Source: a virus
Strand: one strand, 5' to 3'
Virus record (IMG/VR): IMGVR_UViG_3300031951_000365
Coordinates: 1 to 43,423 of that record
DNA length: 43,423 bases
Every line of letters begins with the position of its first letter. Within the stretch, counting starts at the first letter, position 1. A program made the position numbers and the translations under genes. The notes under the pieces are model-generated. The model was not told the DNA's origin, ran no database searches, and worked only from the letters and a program-made list of their open reading frames with translations. Positions 1 to 7,622 of the stretch are shown here, piece by piece.

Positions 1-127
1 TCGAACGAGTCAAGCGTCAGTTGGCCTCGTCGTTTAGATACGAGATCAACACGCTGGCCGCAGACCTCAGCACCACTGCAACGACAGTTACGTTTACATA
101 CGCAGTTCCTGCATCGGTAGTAACCGG
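1..127. repeat. Left copy of the 127-bp terminal direct repeat
   Basis: Bases 1-127 are identical to 43297-43423. The repeat lies inside a coding sequence that reads continuously across the junction, so the contig is a closed circle cut at an arbitrary point. Exactly 127 bp is a common maximum k-mer in short-read assemblers, so the length is probably an assembly overlap and not a biological terminal repeat. Confidence 0.95.
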
Positions 128-875
128 GGCTGTTCTCTCGGTTGCCAATGAAGTGATGCGGGTGATGACCGTCGATCGGGTCGCCAAGACCTGTGAGGTT
201 CTTCGTGGGTGGAATGGTTCAACCGCCATGCGCCACGACGAGGATGACGAAGTCTCAATTAATCCTCGGTTTTCTGGTCTAGATATTTACGAAGCTCTCA
301 TCGATGAACTGTCATCGTGGGGCCCTGAGTTGTATCGAGCTGTTGGTCGGACTGAAAGTGTTGCCGACTCGCAAGACACGATCAACTTGCCGAGCTCGTG
401 GCACAACATTTACGGGCTGATTGATGTTCGCCGCCAGTGGTCAGACGAAGATTCCACATCGTGGCCTCGTCTTGCCGGAAGGCTTCAGCGTGGAGTGCGT
501 GGTTCGTGGAGTGGCGGCCCGACTTCCGGAAGCCTTTTCAGAATGTTTCCTCCTGTGCGGGCAGGTGAGGTCTATCTGCTGGCGGCGGCACCACTTGATC
601 TCGATTCTATTTCATGGACAGCAGACCTTGTCGATGATGTAGGTATGACTCCAAGCCAACTTGATGTTCTTGATATGGGTATCAAGTGGCGTTTGTTGGG
701 AGATTCAGAAGCTGGTCGCTCGGCACGTGTCGCACAAGATCTTCCGCGTCGAGCAGAAGAAGTGCCGCCGAAAGCTGCATCGGAAGAAGCAACCCGTATC
801 TACCCGTTGTACATTCGCCGCAAGCAAGAAGAGATTGATCGCATTCGTTGGCAGTATCCCATAAGGTTTAGCTGA
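1..875 (+). CDS. Neck / head-tail adaptor protein (5' end at 43269 after closure)
   Basis: Continuation of the gene starting with GTG at 43269; the whole protein is about 300 residues. It follows the major capsid gene and precedes the tail nozzle gene, the usual place of the ring protein that joins portal to tail. The first third carries a small beta domain with the pattern RGWNGSTAMRH, related to a motif in the capsid protein and a fibre. The C-terminal third is helical and charged (RRKQEEIDRIRW). Its stop TGA overlaps the next ATG (TGATG), so translation is probably coupled. Role is inferred from position and size; no signature proves it. Confidence 0.6.
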   Translation, partial: ERVKRQLASSFRYEINTLAADLSTTATTVTFTYAVPASVVTGAVLSVANEVMRVMTVDRVAKTCEVLRGWNGSTAMRHDEDDEVSINPRFSGLDIYEALIDELSSWGPELYRAVGRTESVADSQDTINLPSSWHNIYGLIDVRRQWSDEDSTSWPRLAGRLQRGVRGSWSGGPTSGSLFRMFPPVRAGEVYLLAAAPLDLDSISWTADLVDDVGMTPSQLDVLDMGIKWRLLGDSEAGRSARVAQDLPRRAEEVPPKAASEEATRIYPLYIRRKQEEIDRIRWQYPIRFS

Positions 876-2674
876 TGCTGTCAGTATTGCTTGGCAAAAA
901 CCCCTTCATTTTTTATGAAGGAAGCACAAGCGCAAACGATGCTGTCCCGTTTACGGTACGGTTAGACGGACAGTCCTATGCAGTTGATCTACGCAACTAC
1001 GCTCGCACCTCAGTGGCTACTCTCCGCGATGCTGTTGTTTCAACAGGACAGGTCGACGACAGTCTCTTTAATACCGATGGAGCTTGGTGGCGTTACCGCC
1101 GAAACTGGCATGGTGGTGCGGGTCAAAGCATTATGGATCTCGGTGACAATCGAGATGCACGACGTTTCAATACCAGTATTGGAATTGATGTATGGACAGA
1201 AGGGCAACTTCGTTTACTTCCCAGTACCGGTACTGTAAACACCACGGTTAACGGGTCGAATATTCAGATCGTCACTACCGAATCACATATCTACATTATG
1301 GATTCTGCTGGCGTGTATCGCAGCAGCGACATGTCCACATGGACAGAGATCACTGGTCTAGCCGGGACACCTCAGGCACTCGCAAGTGACGGTATTGACG
1401 TTTACATTGGCACAACAACAAAGTTGTTTACTGTCGATCCGTCTTCCGCTGCCGCATCCCAACTGCATAATGGGGAAGCTGATGGCCTTTGGTTTGTCGG
1501 CAACTATCTATTAAAGTCTCGTGACAACCACCTGTACAGCATGTCCACAAGTGGCACTGAAACTCTGATCCTTGAACATTTCCAGACGTCATTTAAATGG
1601 ACGACTGCTTTTGCTGTGGGTAGCAAGATTTACGCTGGCGGTTACGCGGGAATTAAATCCGAACTGTATGGATTTAGCATTTCTTCGGCTGGTGCTTTGG
1701 TGGTTGGCGCAGAAGCCGCACCATTTGGTCAGAACGAGTTGCTCATTAACGCTGTGTCCCATGTTGGTGTAGTTTTAATCTGCACCAATAAAGGCATTCG
1801 TCTTTCCAATGTGGGCCAGGATGGATCAATTACTTATGGTCCCCTGATCGACGACCCTGGCTATGTACGTGGGGCGTTTGCTGAAGGTCGGTACATTTGG
1901 TTTACCTGGTCTAATATGGCCACTGGCAAAACAGGTTGTGGCCGGGTTGATATTTCCATTACACCAGCGGAACTGCAGCCTGCTTATGCAACGGATGTTT
2001 ATGCTGAAGCAACGGGAACAGTAACAGCAGTTGCTCGGTTTAATAACCGGACAGTATTTGGTGTTGCAACACACGGGGTCTACGCATCGTCAACAACCGG
2101 ATACGTAACAAGTGGAACACTTTCCTCCGGAAAGATCTACTACGGAGCCGTCGAACAGAAGTCGGTAACAGATGCACTTGCTGACTTCGCACAGCTTGCG
2201 GCAAACCAAAAAATTACTGTCAGTGTAACGAACGATCTTGGTGAAGAAATTAATACGGCTACTGCCAGTTTGCTTGGCCAGGTCAACGTCGACGTTCAGT
2301 TGGATGGCGAGCAAGGAAATTATTTTGTCGTTGACGTAATGCTCGAAGGACCTGGCACATCGACTCCGACCTTCCACTATTGGCGGCTTAGGGCTTTCCC
2401 AGTAGTTCCGCCTGTTGAACAGTTTCTGGTTCCTCTTATGTTGTTCAGCAAGACGGTTGTCAATGATGGTCAGGGACAACTTATGTCGATGAGCACATCA
2501 GAACAACTTCAAAACCTTGTTGAGGTTTGGCAAAGCAAACGACCCGTTACCTATGTAGAAGGAACCGAATCACGACGGGTGCGTATTGAAGCGTATGAGT
2601 ATAAGCCACATGATTGGGCAGACACGCATAACGGCTTTGAGGGTATTTTGACAGTTCGACTTGTGACATTGTGA
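875..2674 (+). CDS. Tail nozzle / tail tubular protein with beta-propeller repeats
   Basis: 599 residues. The middle (about 110-400) is a series of short beta-rich units with blade-like patterns (HIYIMDSAGVYRSSD, NYLLKSRDNHLYSMS, VLICTNKGIRLS), typical of propeller domains in podovirus nozzle proteins such as T7 gp12 or P22 gp10. The C-terminal 150 residues are a separate beta/mixed domain. It starts one base into the stop of the adaptor gene and is followed six bases later by a fibre gene, so it sits in a neck-nozzle-fibre series. A tail-hub role is inferred from fold pattern and neighbours; no tape measure or tube gene was seen. Confidence 0.6.
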   Translation: MLSVLLGKNPFIFYEGSTSANDAVPFTVRLDGQSYAVDLRNYARTSVATLRDAVVSTGQVDDSLFNTDGAWWRYRRNWHGGAGQSIMDLGDNRDARRFNTSIGIDVWTEGQLRLLPSTGTVNTTVNGSNIQIVTTESHIYIMDSAGVYRSSDMSTWTEITGLAGTPQALASDGIDVYIGTTTKLFTVDPSSAAASQLHNGEADGLWFVGNYLLKSRDNHLYSMSTSGTETLILEHFQTSFKWTTAFAVGSKIYAGGYAGIKSELYGFSISSAGALVVGAEAAPFGQNELLINAVSHVGVVLICTNKGIRLSNVGQDGSITYGPLIDDPGYVRGAFAEGRYIWFTWSNMATGKTGCGRVDISITPAELQPAYATDVYAEATGTVTAVARFNNRTVFGVATHGVYASSTTGYVTSGTLSSGKIYYGAVEQKSVTDALADFAQLAANQKITVSVTNDLGEEINTATASLLGQVNVDVQLDGEQGNYFVVDVMLEGPGTSTPTFHYWRLRAFPVVPPVEQFLVPLMLFSKTVVNDGQGQLMSMSTSEQLQNLVEVWQSKRPVTYVEGTESRRVRIEAYEYKPHDWADTHNGFEGILTVRLVTL

Positions 2675-2680
2675 GGACTC

Positions 2681-3643
2681 ATGGCTAACGAATACATCAG
2701 GAAAGATTTTGCGGGTGGTGCAGCAGCCACAGCAATTACTTCTTCTATTAACACGACTGCGCTTTCATTTGCGGTGGGTGATGGTTCGAGCTATCCCACT
2801 GGCCCGACGCCGTTTGTCATTGTGGTAGACCGAGGTTTGGCTACCGAAGAAAAGATGCTCGTCGGTTCGCGTGCGGCCAATACATTTTCAATTACTGAAC
2901 GTGGTTATGACGGGTCAAGTGCCCAGTCCCATGCATCGGGCGCAATTGTCGAACATTGCCTTGATGCCCACACGATCTATCAGGCAAACCGGTTGGCTAA
3001 TTTGCAAACCACAAAAGGTGACTTGATTGGTTACTCGGGTACGACGACAAATAGGGTTGCTGCCGGAGCTAACGACACCGTATTGGTTGCTGACTCCGCG
3101 CAGACAAACGGCATTAAGTGGGCAGCCACGCTTGCTGGCCTGACCTTGACGTCGCCAACGGTTAACACACCGACGGTTAGCACACCGACCATTACCAATG
3201 GCACGGTAAGTGGAGCCACAATTACAGGGGGCTCACTTGCTTCGGCGGTCGTAGATCAGCTCGAAGAAAATTGGAACGTGGTTGCTTCTGCTGCTACCGG
3301 CACAATTAACTTTGACGTAAAAACGGCAAGCATTTGGTATTACACCTCAGATGCGTCAGCGGATCACACGATCAACGTACGTGGTGATGGTTCGACCACA
3401 CTGTCGAGTTTGCTTGCAGTTGGAGACAGCATCACAATTGTGTGGGCCAACACTAACGGAGCTACTGCATATTGGCCATCTACTCTGCAAATCGACGGCA
3501 CGACAGTAACGCCCAAGTGGCAGGGCGGAACAGCCCCCACCGGTGGCAACGCCAGTAGTCTGGACGTGTATACGTACGTCATTGTGAAGACTGCCGCCAC
3601 CCCCACTTACACGGTGCTTGCTTCGCAGACTAAGTTTGCCTGA
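2681..3643 (+). CDS. Tail fibre protein, short, with shared C-terminal module
   Basis: 320 residues. ATG is preceded by GAGGA. N-terminal region (about 1-110) has the beta module ending ITERGYDGSSAQSHASG and presumably attaches to the tail. Next comes a phage-fibre linker beginning TKGDLIGYSGTTTNRVAAG and a Thr/Val repeat (PTVNTPTVSTPTITNGT) suggesting a beta-helical shaft. The last ~125 residues, from [17 protein letters not shown] to the end, are almost the same as the C-terminus of the collagen-like fibre at 19.4-21.4 kb, so this is probably the receptor-binding or trimerisation tip. The endolysin start follows by one base. Confidence 0.75.
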   Translation: MANEYIRKDFAGGAAATAITSSINTTALSFAVGDGSSYPTGPTPFVIVVDRGLATEEKMLVGSRAANTFSITERGYDGSSAQSHASGAIVEHCLDAHTIYQANRLANLQTTKGDLIGYSGTTTNRVAAGANDTVLVADSAQTNGIKWAATLAGLTLTSPTVNTPTVSTPTITNGTVSGATITGGSLASAVVDQLEENWNVVASAATGTINFDVKTASIWYYTSDASADHTINVRGDGSTTLSSLLAVGDSITIVWANTNGATAYWPSTLQIDGTTVTPKWQGGTAPTGGNASSLDVYTYVIVKTAATPTYTVLASQTKFA

Positions 3644-3644
3644 T

Positions 3645-4229
3645 ATGACGATCAAATACCCCGTCCTCAAATTGATCATGCCTAGTGATCTTGCCGGCGT
3701 TGACAACGGAAAGATTCCGCCGCATTTGTTGCGCGGCCTTCGTGGCACCAAAGGCAAGCTCCACCACCTAGCGGCAACTGCTTTCAACTGTCTTCAGATG
3801 GAAGCGTATTTCAGTGGTATTGACCTTCAGGCGACAAGTGTGGCCGACACATATCGCTCATATGAGCAGCAGAAAAAAACATTTGTGGACCGATATGCGG
3901 GTTTGCCGACTGGTCGTAAGCCAGAAGTGACCCGCAAATTTGCTGGGAAAACGTACTACCTCAAGCCAGGCAAGGCTCCCTCGGCGAGCCCTGGAACAAG
4001 CAACCACGGCTGGGGTTTGGCTATTGATATTGCCAATGCAAGTGGTGCACGGCTTGATTGGATGATGGGCGACAACCCTTTGCTCTCCCCCGTACTCAAG
4101 TATGGATTTTCCTGGGAAGTGGAAAGTGGTCCAAATGCTGAGTCGTGGCATATCAGGTATGTCTGTGGGGACAAAGTTCCAATGGCAGTAACGGAAGCCG
4201 TCGAGGCATTCCCCGAATTGAAAGCGTGA
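3645..4229 (+). CDS. Endolysin, M15-type D-Ala-D-Ala carboxypeptidase / L-Ala-D-Glu peptidase
   Basis: 194 residues from ATG 3645, chosen because it directly follows the fibre stop (TGATATG); a TTG nine codons upstream would read into the fibre gene. It shows the VanY/M15 zinc site: SNHGWGLAIDI (His and Asp ligands, S-x-H-x-x-G-x-x-x-D) and ESWHIRY (catalytic Glu and second His). An RSYEQQ segment matches the start of the family core. It cuts peptidoglycan stem peptides at lysis. There is no signal peptide, so it probably needs the small membrane proteins encoded next. No separate cell-wall-binding domain is visible. Confidence 0.88.
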   Translation: MTIKYPVLKLIMPSDLAGVDNGKIPPHLLRGLRGTKGKLHHLAATAFNCLQMEAYFSGIDLQATSVADTYRSYEQQKKTFVDRYAGLPTGRKPEVTRKFAGKTYYLKPGKAPSASPGTSNHGWGLAIDIANASGARLDWMMGDNPLLSPVLKYGFSWEVESGPNAESWHIRYVCGDKVPMAVTEAVEAFPELKA

Positions 4230-4230
4230 C

Positions 4231-4425
4231 ATGAAAGCACTAGCCCTTAAGACGGTAGCCACCTTTGTTTATAACGCTGGTGCCATTCTCCCAGCCACCT
4301 CATTGTTGGGCGGCTGGCCTGTATGGAAAGCGGCGATCACAGCTGGTGTCTCGGCTGTCGTTGAACTTGCTGTCCGGGAGTCCAAGCAGTATCTGAATAC
4401 TGCTAAAGCTGGTGGGGGTTCATGA
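4231..4425 (+). CDS. Small membrane protein, holin candidate
   Basis: 64 residues starting one base after the endolysin stop. One amphipathic to hydrophobic stretch (about residues 5-50, containing GAILPATSLLGG and AAITAGVSAVVELAV) could form one or two membrane helices, followed by a charged tail. Position between the endolysin and a second small membrane protein suggests a lysis role. Sequence alone does not tell holin from antiholin. Confidence 0.5.
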   Translation: MKALALKTVATFVYNAGAILPATSLLGGWPVWKAAITAGVSAVVELAVRESKQYLNTAKAGGGS

Positions 4426-4490
4426 AGTGGCTAACTGGGTTCCTGTTCTTGTGGCTATTGTGGGTGGTGGCGGACCAATTGTTGCGCTGA
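4422..4490 (+). CDS. Possible overlapping hydrophobic peptide
   Basis: ATG 4422 overlaps the preceding stop as ATGA and encodes 22 residues, MKWLTGFLFLWLLWVVADQL plus two more, almost entirely a membrane helix. It shares the ribosome site of the 4427 gene but uses another frame. Coupled overlap and strong hydrophobicity are what is seen. Expression is unproven and it may be chance. Confidence 0.25.
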   Translation: MKWLTGFLFLWLLWVVADQLLR

Positions 4491-4618
4491 TTATGCGCTT
4501 GGATCGCAAGAATGATTCCCAGCATGGGGAGAATGCCCGAACCCTCTCGCGAATTGAGGGAAAGGTGGATAAGTTGGATGATAGGTTGTATGACCACATC
4601 CAAAACCACGACGGGTAG
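4427..4618 (+). CDS. Holin-like protein with one membrane helix and coiled-coil tail
   Basis: 63 residues from GTG 4427 (MANWVPVLVAIVGGGG...); GGGGG at 4414-4418 serves as a plausible ribosome site. One N-terminal hydrophobic helix is followed by a charged segment (LDRKNDSQHGENARTLSRIE) and a short coiled coil ending HIQNHDG, a layout common in small actinophage and marine-phage lysis proteins. GTG 4412 is a possible longer start. A 22-residue hydrophobic peptide is read in another frame over its beginning (4422-4490). Confidence 0.55.
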   Translation: MANWVPVLVAIVGGGGPIVALIMRLDRKNDSQHGENARTLSRIEGKVDKLDDRLYDHIQNHDG

Positions 4619-4633
4619 AACTACGGGGGGAAC

Positions 4634-4894
4634 ATGTCAGCCAAGAAGTTGGGACTTCTTGAGGAAATAGAAGTTGCTTCGGCGTCCCATCGCAAGGGAC
4701 CGCTGTGCACAATTGCGCGGATCATGACCGAAATGCCAGAGGTTGATGCCGCCGATCTGGAGACCGCCTTTCGGGAATCTAAGTATTCCAACAAGGCAAT
4801 CTTCATGGTGCTACGGAGTCGAGGACACGATGTAGCTCAGACAACAGTGGCTCGTCATCGCAGGGGAGAGTGCGCTTGTGGCACTCATGGATGA
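4634..4894 (+). CDS. Small HTH DNA-binding protein with C-terminal Cys pair
   Basis: 86 residues; GGGGGGAAC precedes ATG. Helical throughout, with an HTH-like segment around 45-75 (YSNKAIFMVLRSRGHDVAQTT) and a basic, Cys-containing end VARHRRGECACGTHG that resembles short actinophage HTH proteins of unknown role. It overlaps the metallophosphoesterase gene by 17 bp, so the two are probably co-translated. It could be a regulator or a small-terminase-like factor; I cannot decide. Confidence 0.55.
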   Translation: MSAKKLGLLEEIEVASASHRKGPLCTIARIMTEMPEVDAADLETAFRESKYSNKAIFMVLRSRGHDVAQTTVARHRRGECACGTHG

Positions 4895-5954
4895 GATCAA
4901 CGAAGCCAACGACAATCTGTCGGAAAGTGATCTTCGGGCACGGTTAGCCCAGACTAAACGCCAACGTCAGGCTGCCGACCAGCAGAACAGCGTGTTATTG
5001 GACCGAATCGCTGAGCTGGAGAAAGCCCTCGATCTGGTGGATCAAGCCGCCGGGGCGCAGCTGGACCCGCCCAAGTGGCTCACGGTCAAACCGTCCAGTC
5101 GAAAAAAGCACGCCACGCTCGCTCTGCTGCTCTCGGATACCCATTTCGATGAGGTAGTCGATCCGACCGAGGTCGGCGGTCTAAACGCCTATAATCGTCG
5201 AATCGCAGAGCTTCGGCTCAAGGCATGGACTGAGAACGCCGTCAAGATGGCTCGGCACTACCTAACAGGGGTGTCATTTGATGGTGCGGTAGTGATGCTG
5301 GGGGGCGACATTTTCTCCGGGGATATCCATGAGGAACTTGCACAGACCAATGAAGATACGATTCTTGGCTCGCTTCTTCATTGGTCTGAGCAGATTGCTG
5401 CGTCGTTAACGGTCTTTGCTGACGAGTTCGGCAAGGTCCATGTGCCCTGTGTGCCGGGTAACCACGGCCGTATGTCTCGTAAACCACGAATGAAACTTCG
5501 TGCAAAGACGAACTTCGACTGGCTGCTTGGGAAGATGGTCGAGCGACACTTTGCGTCCGACAAACGATTGACATTCCAGATTAGTGAAAACGCCGACACG
5601 CTGGTAAAGATCTACGAGCACGGTCACTTGCTGACACACGGTGACCAAGTATCAGGCGGCGGTGGTATTGGTGGCATCTGGCCACCCATCATGCGCATGA
5701 AAGCTAGAAAAGCCCAGCGTGCGATGGAAGTTGGTACGCCGTTCCAGACTATGTGGATCGGCCACTGGCATCAATACATCTCTACGCCGGGCATGATTGT
5801 CAATGGCTCCACGAAAGGACTGGACGAATACGCATGGATAAACAACTTCGGTTTCGAGGTGCCCCAGCAAGCTCTCGCAGTCGTAACGCCGGAGCACAAC
5901 ATCACGTTTCAAGCTCCAGTGTTTTGCCAGGACCGAAAGAAAGAACAGTGGTAG
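4878..5954 (+). CDS. Calcineurin-like metallophosphoesterase
   Basis: 358 residues from GTG 4878 (AGGGGAG upstream). Residues 8-60 form a coiled coil. The catalytic motifs follow in family order: SDTHFDE (D-x-H), GGDIFSGD (GD), PGNHGR (GNH), THGD and WIGHWHQY (G-H-x-H), giving a two-metal phosphoesterase site. Family members include Mre11/SbcD-like nucleases and phage phosphatases. Bxb1 gp47, a recombination directionality factor, also has this fold, but no integrase is present here. Substrate is unknown; DNA-end processing is a guess. The next gene overlaps its stop. Confidence 0.85.
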   Translation: MALMDEINEANDNLSESDLRARLAQTKRQRQAADQQNSVLLDRIAELEKALDLVDQAAGAQLDPPKWLTVKPSSRKKHATLALLLSDTHFDEVVDPTEVGGLNAYNRRIAELRLKAWTENAVKMARHYLTGVSFDGAVVMLGGDIFSGDIHEELAQTNEDTILGSLLHWSEQIAASLTVFADEFGKVHVPCVPGNHGRMSRKPRMKLRAKTNFDWLLGKMVERHFASDKRLTFQISENADTLVKIYEHGHLLTHGDQVSGGGGIGGIWPPIMRMKARKAQRAMEVGTPFQTMWIGHWHQYISTPGMIVNGSTKGLDEYAWINNFGFEVPQQALAVVTPEHNITFQAPVFCQDRKKEQW

Positions 5955-6268
5955 AGAAGTTCCCAGCACTCCCTCCGTTGGTGGAGGTGTTTTGGGAGGA
6001 CCATTACAGCATTGGCGATGACTGGTACGAGCCAGGTCATAGCCACGAGCCATGTGTTTTGTCGGCGGTTGGCTACCTGGTTGACGAGGACGACATGTAT
6101 TACTACGTGGCCTGCACTTATGAGCTGGACTCGGGCAAGTACAGCGCCGGCACGGCAGTCCTCAAGAATTGCGTGGTCCGTTTCCGGCAGTACGAAACCA
6201 AGCGGACAATTTTAGACAAGCCGCGCAAGCCCAGTAAGACCAGGTCCAAAGAAATCAAATTGTCATAA
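5948..6268 (+). CDS. Hypothetical protein, last sure rightward gene
   Basis: 106 residues from GTG 5948, which overlaps the metallophosphoesterase stop by 7 bp; GAAAGAAA upstream is a weak ribosome site. An acidic N-terminal part with aromatic residues (EVFWEDHYSIGDDWYEPG) and beta-like strands precedes a basic C-terminus (KPRKPSKTRSKEIK). It may work with the phosphoesterase. I do not recognise a family. Confidence 0.6.
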   Translation: MVEKFPALPPLVEVFWEDHYSIGDDWYEPGHSHEPCVLSAVGYLVDEDDMYYYVACTYELDSGKYSAGTAVLKNCVVRFRQYETKRTILDKPRKPSKTRSKEIKLS

Positions 6269-6281
6269 GACCAGGGCGCTC

Positions 6282-6497
6282 GTGTCCATGTGTTCGGCTA
6301 GCGTGACGAGTCCTATGACAGTCGATCGAACCACCCTTTTTATGGCCGTTCATTTTCTCAAGCGCGTGATCCCAGCTGGGCACGTCGAGCAAGACGAGTT
6401 GTTCCGCGTGATCAATCGTTTACAACTGGCGGGTCAAAGTCAGCGGCCATCCGCCAAGGATTCCAGCCATTCTGATTTCGCTCATGCGAATAGTTGA
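6282..6497 (+). CDS. Doubtful small protein at the convergent junction
   Basis: 71 residues from GTG 6282, or 60 from ATG 6313. The stretch DRTTLFMAVHFLKRVIPAG looks protein-like, but there is no good ribosome site and the 3' part overlaps the opposite-strand lipoprotein gene by 86 bp, where its composition turns random. It may be real, truncated or chance. Confidence 0.25.
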   Translation: MSMCSASVTSPMTVDRTTLFMAVHFLKRVIPAGHVEQDELFRVINRLQLAGQSQRPSAKDSSHSDFAHANS

Positions 6498-6975
6498 AAA
6501 TAGCTCGGCTGGCAATCAGGTTTGTCAGCGGGTCCATGAGGTCGGCGCACGTTTGTACGATGCCTTGATCTTGCAGCCAGCCTCGATCTGTGTAGGCCGA
6601 TGGCTTGCACCAAAAATCATTGACCTGCATCAGACCGCTATCGCTTGTCTGGGAACGCACGAACGGACGACACCTTGACTCGCGCCACATCACGAAAGAC
6701 TGTTGGGGCCAGAGTTCGACTGGCCAACCTGCTGCAACGCTGGCATCAAGCCATTCGTCACAGGGATACAGACGACGAAGATGATTGGCTTCTGCCACCT
6801 TATCGATCCCAAGTTCCTTTATCGGAACGGGTCCACTTTGTGGTGGCATTGATTCTTCTGCTGCTACTCCCTGTTCTTTTCTGGTCTTGGCTGATAAATG
6901 CGTTGGTTGGGTAGCTTGGCCGAGAGCCTCGGTTGAACAGCCAACAAGTAATAGAAGGCCGATGAGGTAGCGCAT
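6412..6975 (-). CDS. Lipoprotein with lytic transglycosylase (SLT-like) domain
   Basis: 187 residues; AAAGGA precedes ATG. A very short signal peptide (MRYLIGLLLLVGC) ends in a lipobox LVGC, so Cys13 should be lipidated and the protein held on the outer face of the cell membrane. After a Pro/Gln-rich linker, residues ~75-180 resemble lysozyme-fold transglycosylases: FVMWRESRC with the candidate catalytic Glu, then SGLMQVN and NPWRMA. It is the last gene of the leftward early block, away from the lysis cassette. Wall remodelling or superinfection exclusion would fit a surface-anchored wall enzyme made early; this is inference. Confidence 0.75.
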   Translation of the reverse strand: MRYLIGLLLLVGCSTEALGQATQPTHLSAKTRKEQGVAAEESMPPQSGPVPIKELGIDKVAEANHLRRLYPCDEWLDASVAAGWPVELWPQQSFVMWRESRCRPFVRSQTSDSGLMQVNDFWCKPSAYTDRGWLQDQGIVQTCADLMDPLTNLIASRAIFNYSHERNQNGWNPWRMAADFDPPVVND

Positions 6976-6985
6976 AACTGTCCTT

Positions 6986-7195
6986 TCATTCGGTCACCGT
7001 GCGTACGAGCTTCATAGCTCGCGGCCCACCGGTATGGCGGGTGCATCTGGGTGCCTCCGTTAAGGGCACATGCGTAATGATTCTAGTGTCGCAGGCTACG
7101 CATTGCCACTCCTGCGAGCCGACTGGCGTTTTGCGTGGTCGTCCTCGACCGCGTTTCTGATTAGATTCAGTAGAGTCCGAAGATTCGTGTGCCAT
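6986..7195 (-). CDS. AT-hook plus zinc-ribbon microprotein
   Basis: 69 residues. ATG 7195 is chosen over the upstream GTG 7204 because AAGGAG lies 8 bases before it. Residues ~14-24 contain an AT-hook (KRGRGRPRKTP), a minor-groove binder of AT-rich DNA. CVACDTRI and a later CTRHTGG offer a possible zinc site. It is probably a DNA-binding accessory or regulatory protein. The upstream gene in the operon is the RusA-like resolvase. Confidence 0.65.
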   Translation of the reverse strand: MAHESSDSTESNQKRGRGRPRKTPVGSQEWQCVACDTRIITHVPLTEAPRCTRHTGGPRAMKLVRTVTE

Positions 7196-7247
7196 TGCGT
7201 CCACTCCTTGATCGTGCTCGTGGATTTGTGCTGTTCCTCAATGATGC

Positions 7248-7622
7248 TCACTGCAACCATCTCTCTTGAATAACCACCGTGACCAGCGGTGTTGTGTGAT
7301 CGAACCAGGGTTCGACAGTCATAACAAATTCCGGCGTATCGTCTGGCCACAAACCTGCATCGGTAAAGCCATCGATGATTGGTTTGATAGTGGGGTAGAA
7401 GTTGTGTGGGTCACGTCGTCGATTGGTGCTCACTGGGAAGCCGAACCGGACGAGCGCAGGAGGTGAGACCGTTCGTGCAGACGGCACAGGACGCCATTCT
7501 TGGGCCGCCCACGATGCCGCATCCCTCCATGCTCGTTTCTGTTTGCTCACCCATGCCCAGTGTTTGCGTTGGTTCATAGTGAGATACTCGGCTGGCTTGG
7601 CGAAGCGCAACACGTGCGTCAC
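7248..7622 (-). CDS. RusA-like Holliday junction resolvase
   Basis: 124 residues from GTG 7622; an ATG pair at 7691 is possible but would add a tail atypical of the family. It shows the family layout: N-terminal MNQRKHWAWVSKQKRAWRDA, then RRRDPHNFYPTIKPIIDGF followed by DAGLWPDDTPEF, where conserved Asp residues bind the metal. RusA cuts four-way junctions; in phages it resolves recombination or replication intermediates before packaging. It overlaps a long extension of the WhiB reading frame by up to about 200 bp. Confidence 0.8.
   Translation of the reverse strand: MTHVLRFAKPAEYLTMNQRKHWAWVSKQKRAWRDAASWAAQEWRPVPSARTVSPPALVRFGFPVSTNRRRDPHNFYPTIKPIIDGFTDAGLWPDDTPEFVMTVEPWFDHTTPLVTVVIQERWLQ

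Noticed and set aside
1-127. Physical long terminal repeat of the virion DNA
   Set aside because: The repeat is exactly 127 bp, within a gene, and best explained by an assembler overlap of a circular contig. Coverage data would be needed to revive the idea.
3858-4262. Minus-strand frames opposite the endolysin
   Set aside because: They are antisense to a gene with clear catalytic motifs and show no features of their own.
7096-7350. Minus-strand 84-codon frame across the RusA end
   Set aside because: It overlaps the RusA gene and the AT-hook gene on the same strand, has no good ribosome site and no domain.
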